Positions 7,430 through 17,157 of a stretch of 64,000 nt of DNA are shown here, piece by piece. The notes beneath the pieces were generated by a model, which made no database searches, was not told the DNA's origin, and saw nothing but the letters and a program-made list of their open reading frames with translations. Position 1 is the first letter of the stretch; the number at the start of each line of letters is the position of its first letter. The stretch comes from JAJDOD01 sp050299835 (GTDB lineage Bacteria > Pseudomonadota > Alphaproteobacteria > Rhodobacterales > Rhodobacteraceae): positions 285,440-349,439 of the forward strand of contig JBNKWP010000001.1 of the NCBI GenBank assembly GCA_050299835.1, in the 5' to 3' direction. Position numbers and translations under genes: made by a program.

Positions 7430-8043
7430 TTGATCCCATCGTTCTTCTGGCCTTCCTTCCCGCCGCTCTGGCCCTGAACCTGATGCCGGGGGCTGATATG
7501 CTGTTCTGCCTGGCGCAAGGCGCACGCGGCGGGCCGCGCCCGGCGCTGGCGGCCTCGGCGGGGATATCGACGGGCTCGATGGTGCATGTGACGCTGGCGG
7601 GTATGGGGCTGGGCGCGCTGGTGGCCGCCTATCCGGTGGCGTTCGACGTGATCCGCTACGCGGGCGTGGCCTATCTCCTCTGGCTGGCAGGGCGGACGCT
7701 GACCACCCCGCTCGGTGCGGGTGACCGACCTGCCGTGCGACCCTCCCGCGCGTTCCGCGACGGGCTGATCGTGAATCTGACCAATCCCAAGGTGATCGTC
7801 TTCATTCTTGCTTTCGTGCCGCAATTCGTGGATCCGGCGAACGCCGTGCTGCCGCAGTTCCTGATCTTCGGCGCGGTGATCGCGCTGGGCGGTTTCGTCA
7901 TCAACGGGCTGGTGGGCGTCTTCGCCGGCGGCATCGGGCGCAGCATGGCCCGCGATCCCCGGATCGAGCGGGCGCTGCGCTGGCTTTCGGCCACCATATT
8001 CGGCGCTCTGGCCCTGCGCCTTGCATTGGAGCGCCGCGCATGA
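7426..8043 (+). CDS. LysE/RhtB-family exporter
   Basis: The protein has 205 residues from GTG 7426, with about six membrane segments and the LysE/RhtB signature MPGADMLFCLAQGARGG near residues 20-36. Members export amino acids (lysine, threonine, homoserine lactone) or similar small molecules using the proton gradient. The frame is open upstream, but GTG 7426 overlaps the stop of the phosphoesterase gene (GTGA) and begins directly before the first membrane helix, so it is the preferred start. The end overlaps moaB by 4 bases. The exported substrate is unknown. Confidence 0.85.
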   Translation: MIDPIVLLAFLPAALALNLMPGADMLFCLAQGARGGPRPALAASAGISTGSMVHVTLAGMGLGALVAAYPVAFDVIRYAGVAYLLWLAGRTLTTPLGAGDRPAVRPSRAFRDGLIVNLTNPKVIVFILAFVPQFVDPANAVLPQFLIFGAVIALGGFVINGLVGVFAGGIGRSMARDPRIERALRWLSATIFGALALRLALERRA

Positions 8044-8582
8044 GCCGGATCGACGAGAGCCTCGAATTTGTCCCGATCCGCATCGCGGTGCTGACGGTCA
8101 GCGACACGCGCGGTCTTGAGGACGACCGGTCGGGCGACACGCTGGTCGGGCGGATCGAGGCGGCGGGGCATGTGCTGGCGGCACGGGATATCGTGACCGA
8201 TGATCGGGAACTGATCGCGGAGAAGCTGCGCGGCTGGTGCGAGGACCGCGAGGTGGATGTGATCATTTCCACCGGCGGCACCGGGCTGACCGGGCGCGAC
8301 GTGACGGTCGAGGCGCATCGCGACGTCTATGAGAAGGAAATCGAGGCGTTCGGCACGGTGTTCACCCATGTCTCGATGGCGAAGATCGGTACTTCGGCCG
8401 TGCAGTCGAGGGCCTGCGGCGGTGTGGCGAACGGCACCTATCTGTTCGCGCTTCCGGGATCGCCGGGGGCCTGCAAGGACGCGTGGGACGAAATTCTGGT
8501 CTGGCAGCTCGATTACCGGCACCGGCCCTGCAATTTCGTCGAAATTTTACCCAGATTGGACGAACATCTGCGACGGAAATGA
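8040..8582 (+). CDS. moaB: Molybdenum cofactor biosynthesis protein MoaB
   Basis: MoaB/MogA-fold proteins adenylylate molybdopterin before molybdenum insertion. The 180-residue length is normal. The core shows TVSDTRG near residue 19, the STGGTGLTGRD loop around 80-90 and the ALPGSPGAC segment near 140, which form the molybdopterin-binding pocket. It lies about 23 kb from the fdhD-mobA-mobB-moeA group, so molybdenum-cofactor genes are split between two loci in this window. It is the last gene of the coupled run starting at plsY. Confidence 0.92.
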   Translation: MSRIDESLEFVPIRIAVLTVSDTRGLEDDRSGDTLVGRIEAAGHVLAARDIVTDDRELIAEKLRGWCEDREVDVIISTGGTGLTGRDVTVEAHRDVYEKEIEAFGTVFTHVSMAKIGTSAVQSRACGGVANGTYLFALPGSPGACKDAWDEILVWQLDYRHRPCNFVEILPRLDEHLRRK

Positions 8583-8672
8583 CCACTTCCTGCGTTTATC
8601 GGGGATCAGCTTTGCCAAATCCCGGTTAAGACCTACTATCTCAGTGACTTTTTCAGTCTGAAAGGCAGACCG

Positions 8673-10127
8673 TTGCGCTTCATTCGTCGATCCCTCGTGG
8701 GGCTGTTCTTACTGGCCTTGACCTTTGGGTTGATGGTTTTCGCGGGACATTCCGTCTGGCAGGCGCTGAATGCCCGGATGACTCAGGAAACCCAAAGCCG
8801 CCCGGCGCGGGAAAGGGTGTTCGCCGCCAATGTCGTGACATTCGAGCCGGGAACGGTTCAGCCGGTCCTGACCACCTTCGGCGAGGTCCGGTCGCGGCGG
8901 TCGCTGCAACTCAGGGCGTCGAGCGGCGGCGAGGTGGTCTGGCTGTCCGACGCGTTCGAGGAAGGCGGGTCGGTGTCTGCGGGAGATCTGCTCTTGCGGA
9001 TCGACCCGGCCGATGCGCAGTCGGCGGTGGATACCGCGCGGGCGGACCGATCCGACGCGGAAGCGGAATTGCGCGATGCGGAGCGGACGCTGGTTCTGAA
9101 CAGGGATGAGATCCTTGCCGCCGAAGACCAGGTGCGCCTGAGAGAGAATGCGCTGACGCGGCAGCAGGACCTGCTGGCGCGCGGGGTCGGGTCGCAGGCG
9201 GCGGTGGAGACGGCGGAACTGGCGCTTTCGTCAGCGAACCAGTCTCTGCTGTCGCAGCGCCAGTCGCTGGCCAGTACCGAGGCGCGGATCGACCAGGCGA
9301 AGACGGCGCTGCAACGGCGCGAGATTGCATTGAGCGAAGCGGAGCGGCGGCTGGCGAATACGGAGGTTCACGCGGAGTTCTCCGGCACGCTCAACAACGT
9401 GCAGATCGTCGAGGGCGGTTTGGTCAGCGCCAATGAGACACTGGCAGAGCTGATCGACCCGGCGGCGCTGGAAGTGTCGTTTCGGCTTTCGACGCCGCAA
9501 TATGCGCGCTTCGTGACCGATAACGGGCAGGTGGCCGGGGCGGAAGTGACGGCGAGCATCGACATCCTTGGCGTGAACCTTGAAGCGGCGGGACGCATCA
9601 GCCGCGAAAGCGGGGCTGTGGCGACCGGCCAGACGGGGCGGTTACTGTTCGCAAGGCTGGAAGAGGCGCCGGGGTTCCGGCCCGGCGATTTCGTGACGGT
9701 GAAGATCAGTGAACCTCCGCTGGAGCGGGTGGCGCGGGTGCCCGCGACCGCCGTCGATGCGGGCGGAACGGTGCTGGTGGTGGGCGAGGAAGACCGGCTG
9801 GAGGTCGCGGATGTCGAGGTGCTGAGGCGCGAGGGCGATGACGTACTGATCCGCGCGCGCGGTCTGGCCGGGCGGGAGATCGTCTCCGAACGCTCGCCGC
9901 TTCTTGGCGCGGGGATTCGAATCCGCCCGATCCGCCCCGACGCCGCCAATGAGCCGGAAGAAGAAAAGTTCGTCGAACTCGATCCCGAACGCAGGGCACG
10001 GCTTGTCAGATTCGTGGAAGGCAACCAGTTCATGCCGGATGAGGCCAAGGCCCGTGTGCTGGCGCGTCTGAAGGAGGACCGGGTGCCTGCCGAGATCGTG
10101 GAACGTATCGAGAGCCGGATGAACTGA
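8673..10127 (+). CDS. RND efflux periplasmic adaptor subunit
   Basis: The 484-residue protein has an N-terminal membrane anchor or signal (residues about 1-30), a split lipoyl/barrel-sandwich domain, a long helical hairpin with coiled-coil character (roughly 110-225, rich in AE/LRD repeats) and a C-terminal beta barrel and membrane-proximal domain. It bridges the inner-membrane pump to an outer-membrane channel. The start is a TTG with an AAAGGCAG-like ribosome site. The permease gene follows after 19 bases. No outer-membrane channel gene is adjacent, so a shared TolC is implied. Confidence 0.88.
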   Translation: MRFIRRSLVGLFLLALTFGLMVFAGHSVWQALNARMTQETQSRPARERVFAANVVTFEPGTVQPVLTTFGEVRSRRSLQLRASSGGEVVWLSDAFEEGGSVSAGDLLLRIDPADAQSAVDTARADRSDAEAELRDAERTLVLNRDEILAAEDQVRLRENALTRQQDLLARGVGSQAAVETAELALSSANQSLLSQRQSLASTEARIDQAKTALQRREIALSEAERRLANTEVHAEFSGTLNNVQIVEGGLVSANETLAELIDPAALEVSFRLSTPQYARFVTDNGQVAGAEVTASIDILGVNLEAAGRISRESGAVATGQTGRLLFARLEEAPGFRPGDFVTVKISEPPLERVARVPATAVDAGGTVLVVGEEDRLEVADVEVLRREGDDVLIRARGLAGREIVSERSPLLGAGIRIRPIRPDAANEPEEEKFVELDPERRARLVRFVEGNQFMPDEAKARVLARLKEDRVPAEIVERIESRMN

Positions 10128-10146
10128 AGCGATTGGAGATCGAGGC

Positions 10147-13100
10147 ATGGCGCGGGATCTGAGCAGGGCGGCGGGTGGCGTACTGTCGTATTTCGTCCGG
10201 CACGCGACGGCGGCGAACCTGTTGCTGCTTCTCCTGTTGCTCTCGGGTCTCTATGCGGCACCGCAGATGCGGGCGCAGTTCTTTCCCGATGTGATCATCG
10301 ATGACGTCGATGTGCAGGTGCGGTGGGACGGTGCCGGGGCGGGCGATGTCGATGCCGCCATCGTCCAGGTGCTGGAGCCGGACCTGCAAGCGGTCGAAGG
10401 GGTGACGGAAACCTCGGCGAGATCGCGTGAGGGTTCGGCCTCGATCACCTTGGAATTCGAACCGGGCTGGGACATGGCCCAGGCGCAGGAAGACGTTCAG
10501 ACCGCGCTCGATGCGGTAAACAATCTGCCCTCGGATGCCGAAGATCCCGAGATCCGGCGCGGACGCTGGTCGGACCGGGTGACCGATGTGGTGATCCGGG
10601 GGCCGGTTGGCGTCGATCAGCTAGCCAATTTTGCCGATGAGTTCGTCTCGCGCCTTTTTGCCGAAGGGATCACGCGGACCACGATCCGGGGCCTTGCCGC
10701 GCCGGAGACGATTGTAGAGGTGACCTCGCTCGACCTGATCCGGCATGACCTGACCATGCAGCAGATTGCCAGCGCCATCGCGGCGGAGGCGGAGGCCAAT
10801 CCGGCGGGCGATGTCTCAGGCGCGCAACGTGTTCGGACCGGGGTGGCGAAACGGTCGGCGGACCAGATCAAGGATATCGTGCTGCGGTCAGGCGATGCCG
10901 GAACCCAGTTGACCATCGGTGACGTGGCGCAGGTGCGCGTCGAGGGCGTGGATCGCGACCGGGCCTATTTCGTCGGTCCTGACCCCGCGATCTCGATCCG
11001 GGTCGACCGGTCTGCCAGCGGCGATGCGATCCGGATGCAGCGCGCCGTGGAAGCCGTGGCCGAGGAGATGCAGCTGTCCTTGCCGAACGGTGTCGAGATC
11101 TCTCTGATCCGCACCCTGGCGGAGGATATCACGGCGCGGCTGAACATCCTGCTGGATAATGGTTTGATGGGTCTTGGGCTGGTGGTGCTGCTTCTGTTCC
11201 TGTTCCTCAACGCGCGAACGGCCTTCTGGGTCGCGGCGGGTATTCCGGTGGCAATGACGGCAGCCATCGCGATCATGTTCTGGGCCGGCATGACCCTCAA
11301 CATGATCTCGCTCTTCGCGCTGATCATCACGCTGGGGATCGTGGTGGACGACGCCATCGTGGTGGGCGAACATGCCGATTTTCGTGCCCGCAGGCTGGGC
11401 GAGGATCCGGCGACAGCCGCGGAGAATGCCGCGCGGCGGATGTTCACGCCGGTCTTCTCAGCGACGCTGACGACGATCATCGCGTTTTTCGCTCTTGTCG
11501 CCATCGGCGGGCGTTTCGGCGACCTGATCCTGGAGATCCCTTTTACCGTGATCGTCGTTCTGATCGCCTCTCTGGCGGAGTGCTTCCTGATCCTGCCGCA
11601 TCACATGAAGCATGCTTTGACCCACACGGCCAAGGAACACTGGTATGACTGGCCGTCGCGTCAGGTGAACAAGGGGTTCCGCTGGGTGCGGGAGACTCTG
11701 TTCCGCCCCTTCATCGCGGGCGTGATCTGGGCGCGATATCCGGTGATGGGGCTGGTGTTCGTCGTGCTGGCCAGCCAGGTGAATTTGTTCATCTCGGGCG
11801 ACGTGCAATGGCGGTTCTTCAATTCGCCCGAGCGCGGATCGGTCACCGGCAATTTCGCGATGGTGCCGGGGGCGTCGCGGGACGACACTTATGACTTCAT
11901 GCGCACGTTGCAGACGACGGTGGAGGAACTCGGGGCCAAATACGATGCGGAACACGGCACCAACCCGATCAAATTCGCCCTGGCGGAAATCGGTGGCACC
12001 TCAGGGCGAGGTCTGTCCGGGCAGGAGACGAAGGAGAGCTATCAGCTTGGCTCCATCGCTATCGAATTGATCGACGCCGATCTCAGGCCCTATTCCAGTT
12101 TTGCCTTCGTGGCCGAGTTGCAGGATGCCGTGCCGCGCCACCCGATGCTGGAAACGGTCAGCTTCAGGGGCTGGCGGTCCGGTCCCGGCGGCGATGCCAT
12201 CGACGTGGAATTGTCGGGCGCGAACGCGGAAACGCTGAAAGATGCGGCAGAGGCTTTGAAAGCCCGTCTGGCGCAGTTCAGCGAGATTTCGGCGCTGGAG
12301 GATTCGCTCTCCTACGACAAGGAGGAGCTGATCCTTCAGCTAACCCCGCAAGGTCAGGCGCTGGGGCTGACCATCGACGATCTGGGCAGCACGCTTCGCG
12401 CCCGGTTGAACGGGATCGAGGCGGCGACCTATCCCGACGGTCCCCGGTCTGCCTCCATCCGGGTCGAGTTGCCGGCGAGCGAATTGACGGCCGATTTCCT
12501 CGACCGGCTCCTGATCCGCACCGGGCCGGGCGGGACGGGAGAGGGCACCTTCGTGCCGCTGGCCGATATCGTGACGGTGGAGCGCCAGACCGGGTTCTCG
12601 GTCATCCGGCGGGAAAACGGGGTGCAGGTGATCTCCGTCACCGGGGATATCTCGGAGGACAATGCCGATCGCGCGGCCGAGATCCAAGCCGCCCTGACCG
12701 ACAGCATCCTGCCCAAGCTTGAGGAAGATTTCGGGATCTCGACCTACACGGCGGGGCTGGCAGAGCAGGAGCGGGACTTCCTGTCCGATGCCGCGACCGG
12801 GCTGGTTCTGTGCCTTGCGGGCATTTACCTGACGCTGTCCTGGGTCTTCGCAAGCTGGTCGCGGCCCTTCGTGGTCATGGCGATCATCCCCTTCGGGTTG
12901 GTCGGCGCGATCTGGGGGCACTACCTGTGGGAGGTGCCGCTTTCGATGTTCTCGGTCGTGGGCCTGATCGGCATGGTGGGCATTATCATCAACGACAGTA
13001 TCGTGCTGGTGACGACGATCGACGAATACGCGGAGGATCGGGGGCTGTTCCCGGCCATCGTGGATGCGGCGGCTGACCGGCTGCGTCCGGTGTTCCTGAC

Positions 13101-13536
13101 GACGGCCACCACGGTGCTGGGTCTTGCCCCGCTTCTGTACGAGACCTCCCAGCAGGCGCAGTTCCTGCGACCGACAGTGATCACGCTGACCTATGGACTG
13201 GGCTTCGGGCTGGTGCTGGTGCTTATGGTCGTTCCCGCGCTTCTGGCCATCGGGCATGACGTGGGACGCAACGCGCGTTCGTTCCGCAGGGCCCTGGCGC
13301 AGAATGGACGGGTGCCGGGGATGGCCGGTCTGCTCGGCGTGGGCGTTGCCGGGGTGGTGGCACTGTTCGCCCTGACACTGGGCGCGGTCATGGTGAATGG
13401 AGCCATGCCCGAAGTGCTGGGCGGTGTCGCGTCAATGCCAATGGCGCTTGGCCTGTTCACGATAGGCGTCGCGGTCTGGACCTTTGTCCTGTGGGTCCTC
13501 GCCAGCCTTCGCTTCGCTGTGGCGCGCCGGACCTAA
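10147..13536 (+). CDS. RND family multidrug-type efflux permease
   Basis: This 1129-residue AcrB/MdtB-like inner-membrane pump has TM1 at about residues 17-37, a large periplasmic domain, the TM2-TM6 block, and a duplicated second half. The proton-relay acidic pair is present in GIVVDDAIVVGE (about residue 400), and GMVGIIINDSIVL is the second-half equivalent. It is longer than AcrB because of extra C-terminal membrane segments (after about residue 1060). It forms a two-gene operon with the adaptor. Its last 4 bases overlap the convergent DsbD-N gene. The exported compounds are not predictable. Confidence 0.92.
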   Translation: MARDLSRAAGGVLSYFVRHATAANLLLLLLLLSGLYAAPQMRAQFFPDVIIDDVDVQVRWDGAGAGDVDAAIVQVLEPDLQAVEGVTETSARSREGSASITLEFEPGWDMAQAQEDVQTALDAVNNLPSDAEDPEIRRGRWSDRVTDVVIRGPVGVDQLANFADEFVSRLFAEGITRTTIRGLAAPETIVEVTSLDLIRHDLTMQQIASAIAAEAEANPAGDVSGAQRVRTGVAKRSADQIKDIVLRSGDAGTQLTIGDVAQVRVEGVDRDRAYFVGPDPAISIRVDRSASGDAIRMQRAVEAVAEEMQLSLPNGVEISLIRTLAEDITARLNILLDNGLMGLGLVVLLLFLFLNARTAFWVAAGIPVAMTAAIAIMFWAGMTLNMISLFALIITLGIVVDDAIVVGEHADFRARRLGEDPATAAENAARRMFTPVFSATLTTIIAFFALVAIGGRFGDLILEIPFTVIVVLIASLAECFLILPHHMKHALTHTAKEHWYDWPSRQVNKGFRWVRETLFRPFIAGVIWARYPVMGLVFVVLASQVNLFISGDVQWRFFNSPERGSVTGNFAMVPGASRDDTYDFMRTLQTTVEELGAKYDAEHGTNPIKFALAEIGGTSGRGLSGQETKESYQLGSIAIELIDADLRPYSSFAFVAELQDAVPRHPMLETVSFRGWRSGPGGDAIDVELSGANAETLKDAAEALKARLAQFSEISALEDSLSYDKEELILQLTPQGQALGLTIDDLGSTLRARLNGIEAATYPDGPRSASIRVELPASELTADFLDRLLIRTGPGGTGEGTFVPLADIVTVERQTGFSVIRRENGVQVISVTGDISEDNADRAAEIQAALTDSILPKLEEDFGISTYTAGLAEQERDFLSDAATGLVLCLAGIYLTLSWVFASWSRPFVVMAIIPFGLVGAIWGHYLWEVPLSMFSVVGLIGMVGIIINDSIVLVTTIDEYAEDRGLFPAIVDAAADRLRPVFLTTATTVLGLAPLLYETSQQAQFLRPTVITLTYGLGFGLVLVLMVVPALLAIGHDVGRNARSFRRALAQNGRVPGMAGLLGVGVAGVVALFALTLGAVMVNGAMPEVLGGVASMPMALGLFTIGVAVWTFVLWVLASLRFAVARRT

Positions 13537-14300
13537 CTGCAGCCCCGCATCTCGATCGCCCTGCCGTCGCCGATCAGGGTCATGCGAACGGTGCTGCGGG
13601 ACAAGGCGAAGGGCTGGGCGTTCGGAGGCACCATCTCGACCTCGGCGACCACGGTCCCGCCCTGTTGAGTCGTCTCGGATTCCGAAACCCAGACATTCGG
13701 GTCATCGGTTTCGATCACCGCGATGTCCGCCTTGAACCGGGCCTCTTTCGTGTGCGCCTGAAAGCGGAGACCATCGGAAATCGGAGCGATCTTGCACGCG
13801 AACCGGCCTCCTCGAATGGGCTGACGTTCCAGACTTGCGCCGATCCCGGCATCGTAGGCCCCCTTTGCGGGGAGCGTGACGGCAAGGCGCAGGGTCATCG
13901 GAATGCAGACTTCCTCGCACACGCCGATCTCCACCTCTGCCCTTATCCTGACCGGCTTTGAGGCATCGCGGGCGGTGACGATGAGCGGGAGGATCACGTC
14001 TCGGTCATAGCCGATTGCGCGGATTCCGTTCTGATCCATCACCTTGGGCACAGGATAGCGCACCTCCACATGGGCCAGGTTCTGCGAGCCGGACCAGTTG
14101 AAGCGGGGCGGAATGCCGCCCGATCCGGGCGCGCGCCAATAGGTCTTCCAGCCCGGCTCAAGATCGAGGGAAAGACCCGCCATATGGCTGCCATCGGCTT
14201 CCCGCCATCCCGGCAGGAGGTCACCCCGAACGGGCAGATTGGCTGTCTGTGCGAACACGGGCGAAGCCAGAAAAACGAGGGATGCGAGAAACTTGAACAT
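13533..14300 (-). CDS. Exported protein with DsbD N-terminal (alpha) domain
   Basis: The 255-residue protein has a signal peptide (MFKFLASLVFLASPVFA, residues 1-17) and a periplasmic immunoglobulin-like domain of the DsbD-alpha type, including the Cys pair in VCEEVC that exchanges disulfides in DsbD. It lacks the membrane and thioredoxin domains of full-length DsbD, so it must work with a separate partner, for example a CcdA-like protein. It is convergent with the RND permease, overlapping it by 4 bases, and divergent from the YqgE gene. The specific substrate is unknown. Confidence 0.82.
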   Translation of the reverse strand: MFKFLASLVFLASPVFAQTANLPVRGDLLPGWREADGSHMAGLSLDLEPGWKTYWRAPGSGGIPPRFNWSGSQNLAHVEVRYPVPKVMDQNGIRAIGYDRDVILPLIVTARDASKPVRIRAEVEIGVCEEVCIPMTLRLAVTLPAKGAYDAGIGASLERQPIRGGRFACKIAPISDGLRFQAHTKEARFKADIAVIETDDPNVWVSESETTQQGGTVVAEVEMVPPNAQPFALSRSTVRMTLIGDGRAIEMRGCS

Positions 14301-14350
14301 GGCATCCCAGTATCCCGCAGGCCGGGCATCTGGGAAATCACATTCCGGTA

Positions 14351-14983
14351 ATGCTTCGTGATTGTGGCATGATGTCCCTTGATGTGTCGCCGAAAAACGC
14401 CAAGTTTCCTGCCATGGTACAGGATGTGACCTCGCTTGACGGCCAGCTTCTGATCGCGATGCCCGGTATGGGTGACCCCCGGTTCGAGAAGAGCGTGATT
14501 TTTCTATGCGCCCATTCCGAGGAAGGGGCGCTGGGACTGATTGTGAACAAACCGTCGCGGGAGATCCGCTTCTCCAATCTGCTGGAACAGCTCGATTTGG
14601 AGGTCGGCGACACCTCGCGCGATATCCGGGTGCATTTCGGCGGACCCGTTGAAAACGAACGCGGATTCGTGCTCCACAGCGCCGATTATGCCGCCGAAGC
14701 GGCGACGTTGAGGGTCAGCGACAAGTTCGGCATGACGGCGACGTTGGATGTGCTGGAGGACATTGCCAAGGGCAACGGTCCGTCTATGGCGCTGCTGGCG
14801 CTGGGCTATTCCGGCTGGGGTCCGGGGCAGCTTGAGGATGAGATCCTGCAGAATGGCTGGCTGACCTGCGAGGCGAACGACTCGCTCGTCTTCGGGACCG
14901 ATGACGATCACAAGTGGGCGGCGGCGCTCAAAACGCTGGGAGTCGACCCCCTGACGCTGTCCTCCACCGCCGGACACGCCTGA
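14351..14983 (+). CDS. YqgE/AlgH family protein
   Basis: The 210-residue protein shows the YqgE/AlgH signature GQLLIAMPGMGDPRFEKSV near residues 32-50, then FLCAHSEEGALGLIVNKP and the FGGPV and GYSGWGPGQLE segments. The family is widespread and conserved, but its biochemical role is not settled. The start is uncertain: Met1, Met7/8 and Met22 (14414) are all possible, and none has a clear Shine-Dalgarno sequence. Family members usually start close to the GQLLIAMPG motif, which favours a later start. It is divergent from the DsbD-N gene. Confidence 0.85.
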   Translation: MLRDCGMMSLDVSPKNAKFPAMVQDVTSLDGQLLIAMPGMGDPRFEKSVIFLCAHSEEGALGLIVNKPSREIRFSNLLEQLDLEVGDTSRDIRVHFGGPVENERGFVLHSADYAAEAATLRVSDKFGMTATLDVLEDIAKGNGPSMALLALGYSGWGPGQLEDEILQNGWLTCEANDSLVFGTDDDHKWAAALKTLGVDPLTLSSTAGHA

Positions 14984-15038
14984 GAACGCAACTTTTCGGA
15001 AAATTCGGTTAACGGCCCTGTTTTACAGGGATTCGCCA

Positions 15039-15090
15039 CGTCGGTATCGCGTCGGTATGACGTCGGTATTGCGTCGGTGCCAACGTCGGT
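15039..15090 (+). repeat. Five-copy CGTCGGT direct-repeat array, locus 1
   Basis: CGTCGGT occurs at 15039, 15050, 15061, 15072 and 15084, so the unit starts are 11, 11, 11 and 12 bases apart. Four of the five units are part of a longer CGTCGGTAT-like or CGTCGGTG string. The period is close to one helical turn, so all copies face one side of the DNA. It lies between convergent genes, before a perfect hairpin terminator, and recurs with the same spacing at 58958-59009. Function unknown. Confidence 0.85.
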
Positions 15091-15096
15091 GCCCGG

Positions 15097-15129
15097 AAAA
15101 AGGTAACCCGGGCGTGCGCCCGGGTTACC
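15097..15129 (-). terminator. Strong intrinsic terminator for the 5'-nucleotidase gene
   Basis: A perfect 13-base-pair inverted repeat (15102-15114 with 15117-15129, two-base loop) is followed, in the minus-strand reading direction, by TTTTT (15101-15097). It lies 26 bases after the stop of the minus-strand nucleotidase gene. It can also fold for transcripts coming from YqgE on the plus strand, but without a T tract on that side. Confidence 0.85.
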
Positions 15130-15154
15130 GAAGTCTGAACAGATGGCGGAGCCG

Positions 15155-16729
15155 TTATTCCTTCACGGTGATCCGGCCATCGGTGTAGGGCGTGAACGGA
15201 CCCTGGGCGGCCAGATACTCCGCCGTCACATCGGCCAGATCGGGGCCGAAGTCATAGGCGTTCTGGGCATCGACGAACATCTTGTAGCCGTCGCCGCCGT
15301 TGCGGACATAGTTGTTCGACACCACGCCATAGACCTTGTCGGCTTCGATGGGCGCGCCGCCGACCATCACGTCGGAAATCCGGCTGCCCGGTTCGGCGGA
15401 GGGATCGACGGTGAAGCTGACGCCCGCGACCTGCGGGAAGCGGCCTGCGCCTTCCTCGATCTGGCTTGCGCCGTTTTCAAGCGCCTCGACAAAGGTGGCA
15501 CCCGTGACCTGGAAGGTCGAAAGCGTGTTCTGGAATGGCAGCACCGTCAGAACCTCGCCCATCGTGACTTCGCCCGCGTCGATGGAAGCGCGGATGCCGC
15601 CGCCGTTCTGGATGGCGATTTCGACGCCCTGGTCCTTTACCCGGTCGAGCATGGCGTCGGCGATCAGGTTGCCCATCGCGCATTCCATTGCACGGCAGAC
15701 ATCGCGTTCGCCCACGATGGCCTCGGCGGTTTCCGCCACGACACGATTGCGGATTTCTTCCAAAGGTGCGGCGGCTTCCGCGATGCGGGCCACGGTGGCC
15801 TCATCCTCGGTCACGCCGCCGTCCATGACGACAAGATCGCCGGTGGCCTCGGTGACATTGCCGTCATCGTCGAAGGTCACGTTCAGCTCGCCGAGGTATT
15901 TACCATAGGCATAGGCCTGCACGATCTGCACGCCGTTCACCACGGTCGGGTAGGGGCCTGCGGCACCTTCGACGGTATTGGACAGAAGTGTGTTGGAATG
16001 GCCGCCGACGATCACGTCAACGCCGGTGGTTTCGGCCGCGACGCGCTGGTCGGTGCCGTAGCCGGAGTGGCTGAGAACGACGATCTTGTTCACGCCTTCG
16101 GCGGTCAGCTTGTCGACCTCCTGCTGAACGGCACCAACCGGATCGGTGAAGATCACGTTCGGGCCGGGCGAGGCGAGTTCGTCGGTGTCCTGCGGCGTCA
16201 GGCCGATGAGACCGATCTTCTCGCCGCCCTTTTCGATCACGGTCGATTTCTGGATCGCGCCGGACAGAAGCGGTTCGCCGGAGATGTCGGCGTTGGACAT
16301 CAGGATCGGGAAGTCGATGGCGCCGGTGAACTCCTTGAGGATTTCCGGGCCGTCGTCGAATTCGTGGTTGCCCACGGTCATCGCGTCATAGCCGAGCTTG
16401 TTCATCATCTCGGCGGCGAGTTTGCCTTTGTAATAGGTGTAGAACAGCGTGCCCTGGAACTGGTCGCCGCCATCCACCAGAAGTGTCGGCGTGTTGCCGG
16501 CGCGTTCGCGGGCGGCTTCGACGCCGGTGACGAGGCGGGCGGAACCGCCGAAGCATTTGCCTTCGGTATTGTCCTCAGCTGAACAGCCTGAGTCGTATTT
16601 GCTGATCGGCTCGAACCGTGCGTGGAAGTCGTTTGTGTGAAGGATGGTGAGGCTGAAGTCAGCCATGGCCATCGGGGCGGTGACGGCCAGAGCCGCTCCG
16701 CTTGCTAGCAGTTTCTTGATCATCTTCAT
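15155..16729 (-). CDS. Exported 5'-nucleotidase / 2',3'-cyclic phosphodiesterase (UshA-like)
   Basis: The 524-residue protein has a signal peptide (to about residue 23, ending AMA), an N-terminal metallophosphoesterase domain with HTNDFHARFEP, the GNHEFDDG box, SHSGYGTDQ and GGHSNT, and a C-terminal 5'-nucleotidase domain containing NGGGIRASI. It would hydrolyse nucleotides in the periplasm to nucleosides and phosphate, a common phosphate-scavenging role in marine bacteria. A cysteine pair near residues 49-59 (SGC...GKC) may form a disulfide. The gene is monocistronic, with its own terminator, and divergent from the DUF952 gene. Confidence 0.9.
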   Translation of the reverse strand: MKMIKKLLASGAALAVTAPMAMADFSLTILHTNDFHARFEPISKYDSGCSAEDNTEGKCFGGSARLVTGVEAARERAGNTPTLLVDGGDQFQGTLFYTYYKGKLAAEMMNKLGYDAMTVGNHEFDDGPEILKEFTGAIDFPILMSNADISGEPLLSGAIQKSTVIEKGGEKIGLIGLTPQDTDELASPGPNVIFTDPVGAVQQEVDKLTAEGVNKIVVLSHSGYGTDQRVAAETTGVDVIVGGHSNTLLSNTVEGAAGPYPTVVNGVQIVQAYAYGKYLGELNVTFDDDGNVTEATGDLVVMDGGVTEDEATVARIAEAAAPLEEIRNRVVAETAEAIVGERDVCRAMECAMGNLIADAMLDRVKDQGVEIAIQNGGGIRASIDAGEVTMGEVLTVLPFQNTLSTFQVTGATFVEALENGASQIEEGAGRFPQVAGVSFTVDPSAEPGSRISDVMVGGAPIEADKVYGVVSNNYVRNGGDGYKMFVDAQNAYDFGPDLADVTAEYLAAQGPFTPYTDGRITVKE

Positions 16730-16815
16730 GATCCCCCTGTCGGATTCTCTGCCCCGAGATTGCCCCTATTGGGAGGAGGTGTCAAAAGGGGAGCGAACCA
16801 CTTGGACGCTACGTC

Positions 16816-17157
16816 ATGCCCATCATCTACAAGATCTTCCGCGCGGCGGAATATGATGAGTTCCTGAGCAGGGGGGAGACCCCTGGCGCTCCGGTCGATC
16901 TGGCGGACGGGTATGTGCATCTGTCCACCGCAGAACAAGTCGTCGAGACCGCAGCGAAGCATTTCGCCGGAGAGGACGAATTGAAGCTTTTGGGTCTCGA
17001 CAGCGAGGCGCTTGGCGACGCGCTGAAATGGGAGGTGTCGCGGGGCGGGGCGCAGTTTCCGCATCTCTACCGGGCGCTTCGGGCGGATGATGTGGCTTTC
17101 GCGCATGACCTGCCGCTTGAGGACGGGCGGCACCGGTTCGAGGGGCTTCTGGCTTGA
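16816..17157 (+). CDS. DUF952 domain-containing protein
   Basis: The 113-residue protein matches the DUF952 pattern from end to end: IYKIFRAAEY at the start, then ADGYVHLSTAEQV in the middle and HLYRALRADDV near the end. The fold is related to ADP-ribosyl-binding/transferase-like small proteins, but the function is not established. Its stop overlaps the pyrD start (TTGA), so the two genes are co-transcribed and coupled; the same pairing is common in related bacteria as far as I recall. No signal peptide. Confidence 0.85.
   Translation: MPIIYKIFRAAEYDEFLSRGETPGAPVDLADGYVHLSTAEQVVETAAKHFAGEDELKLLGLDSEALGDALKWEVSRGGAQFPHLYRALRADDVAFAHDLPLEDGRHRFEGLLA

Noticed and set aside
15143..16582. Plus-strand frame of 479 codons opposite the 5'-nucleotidase gene
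   Set aside because: The opposite strand holds a clear exported enzyme with matched motifs and signal peptide; this frame has no domain pattern.
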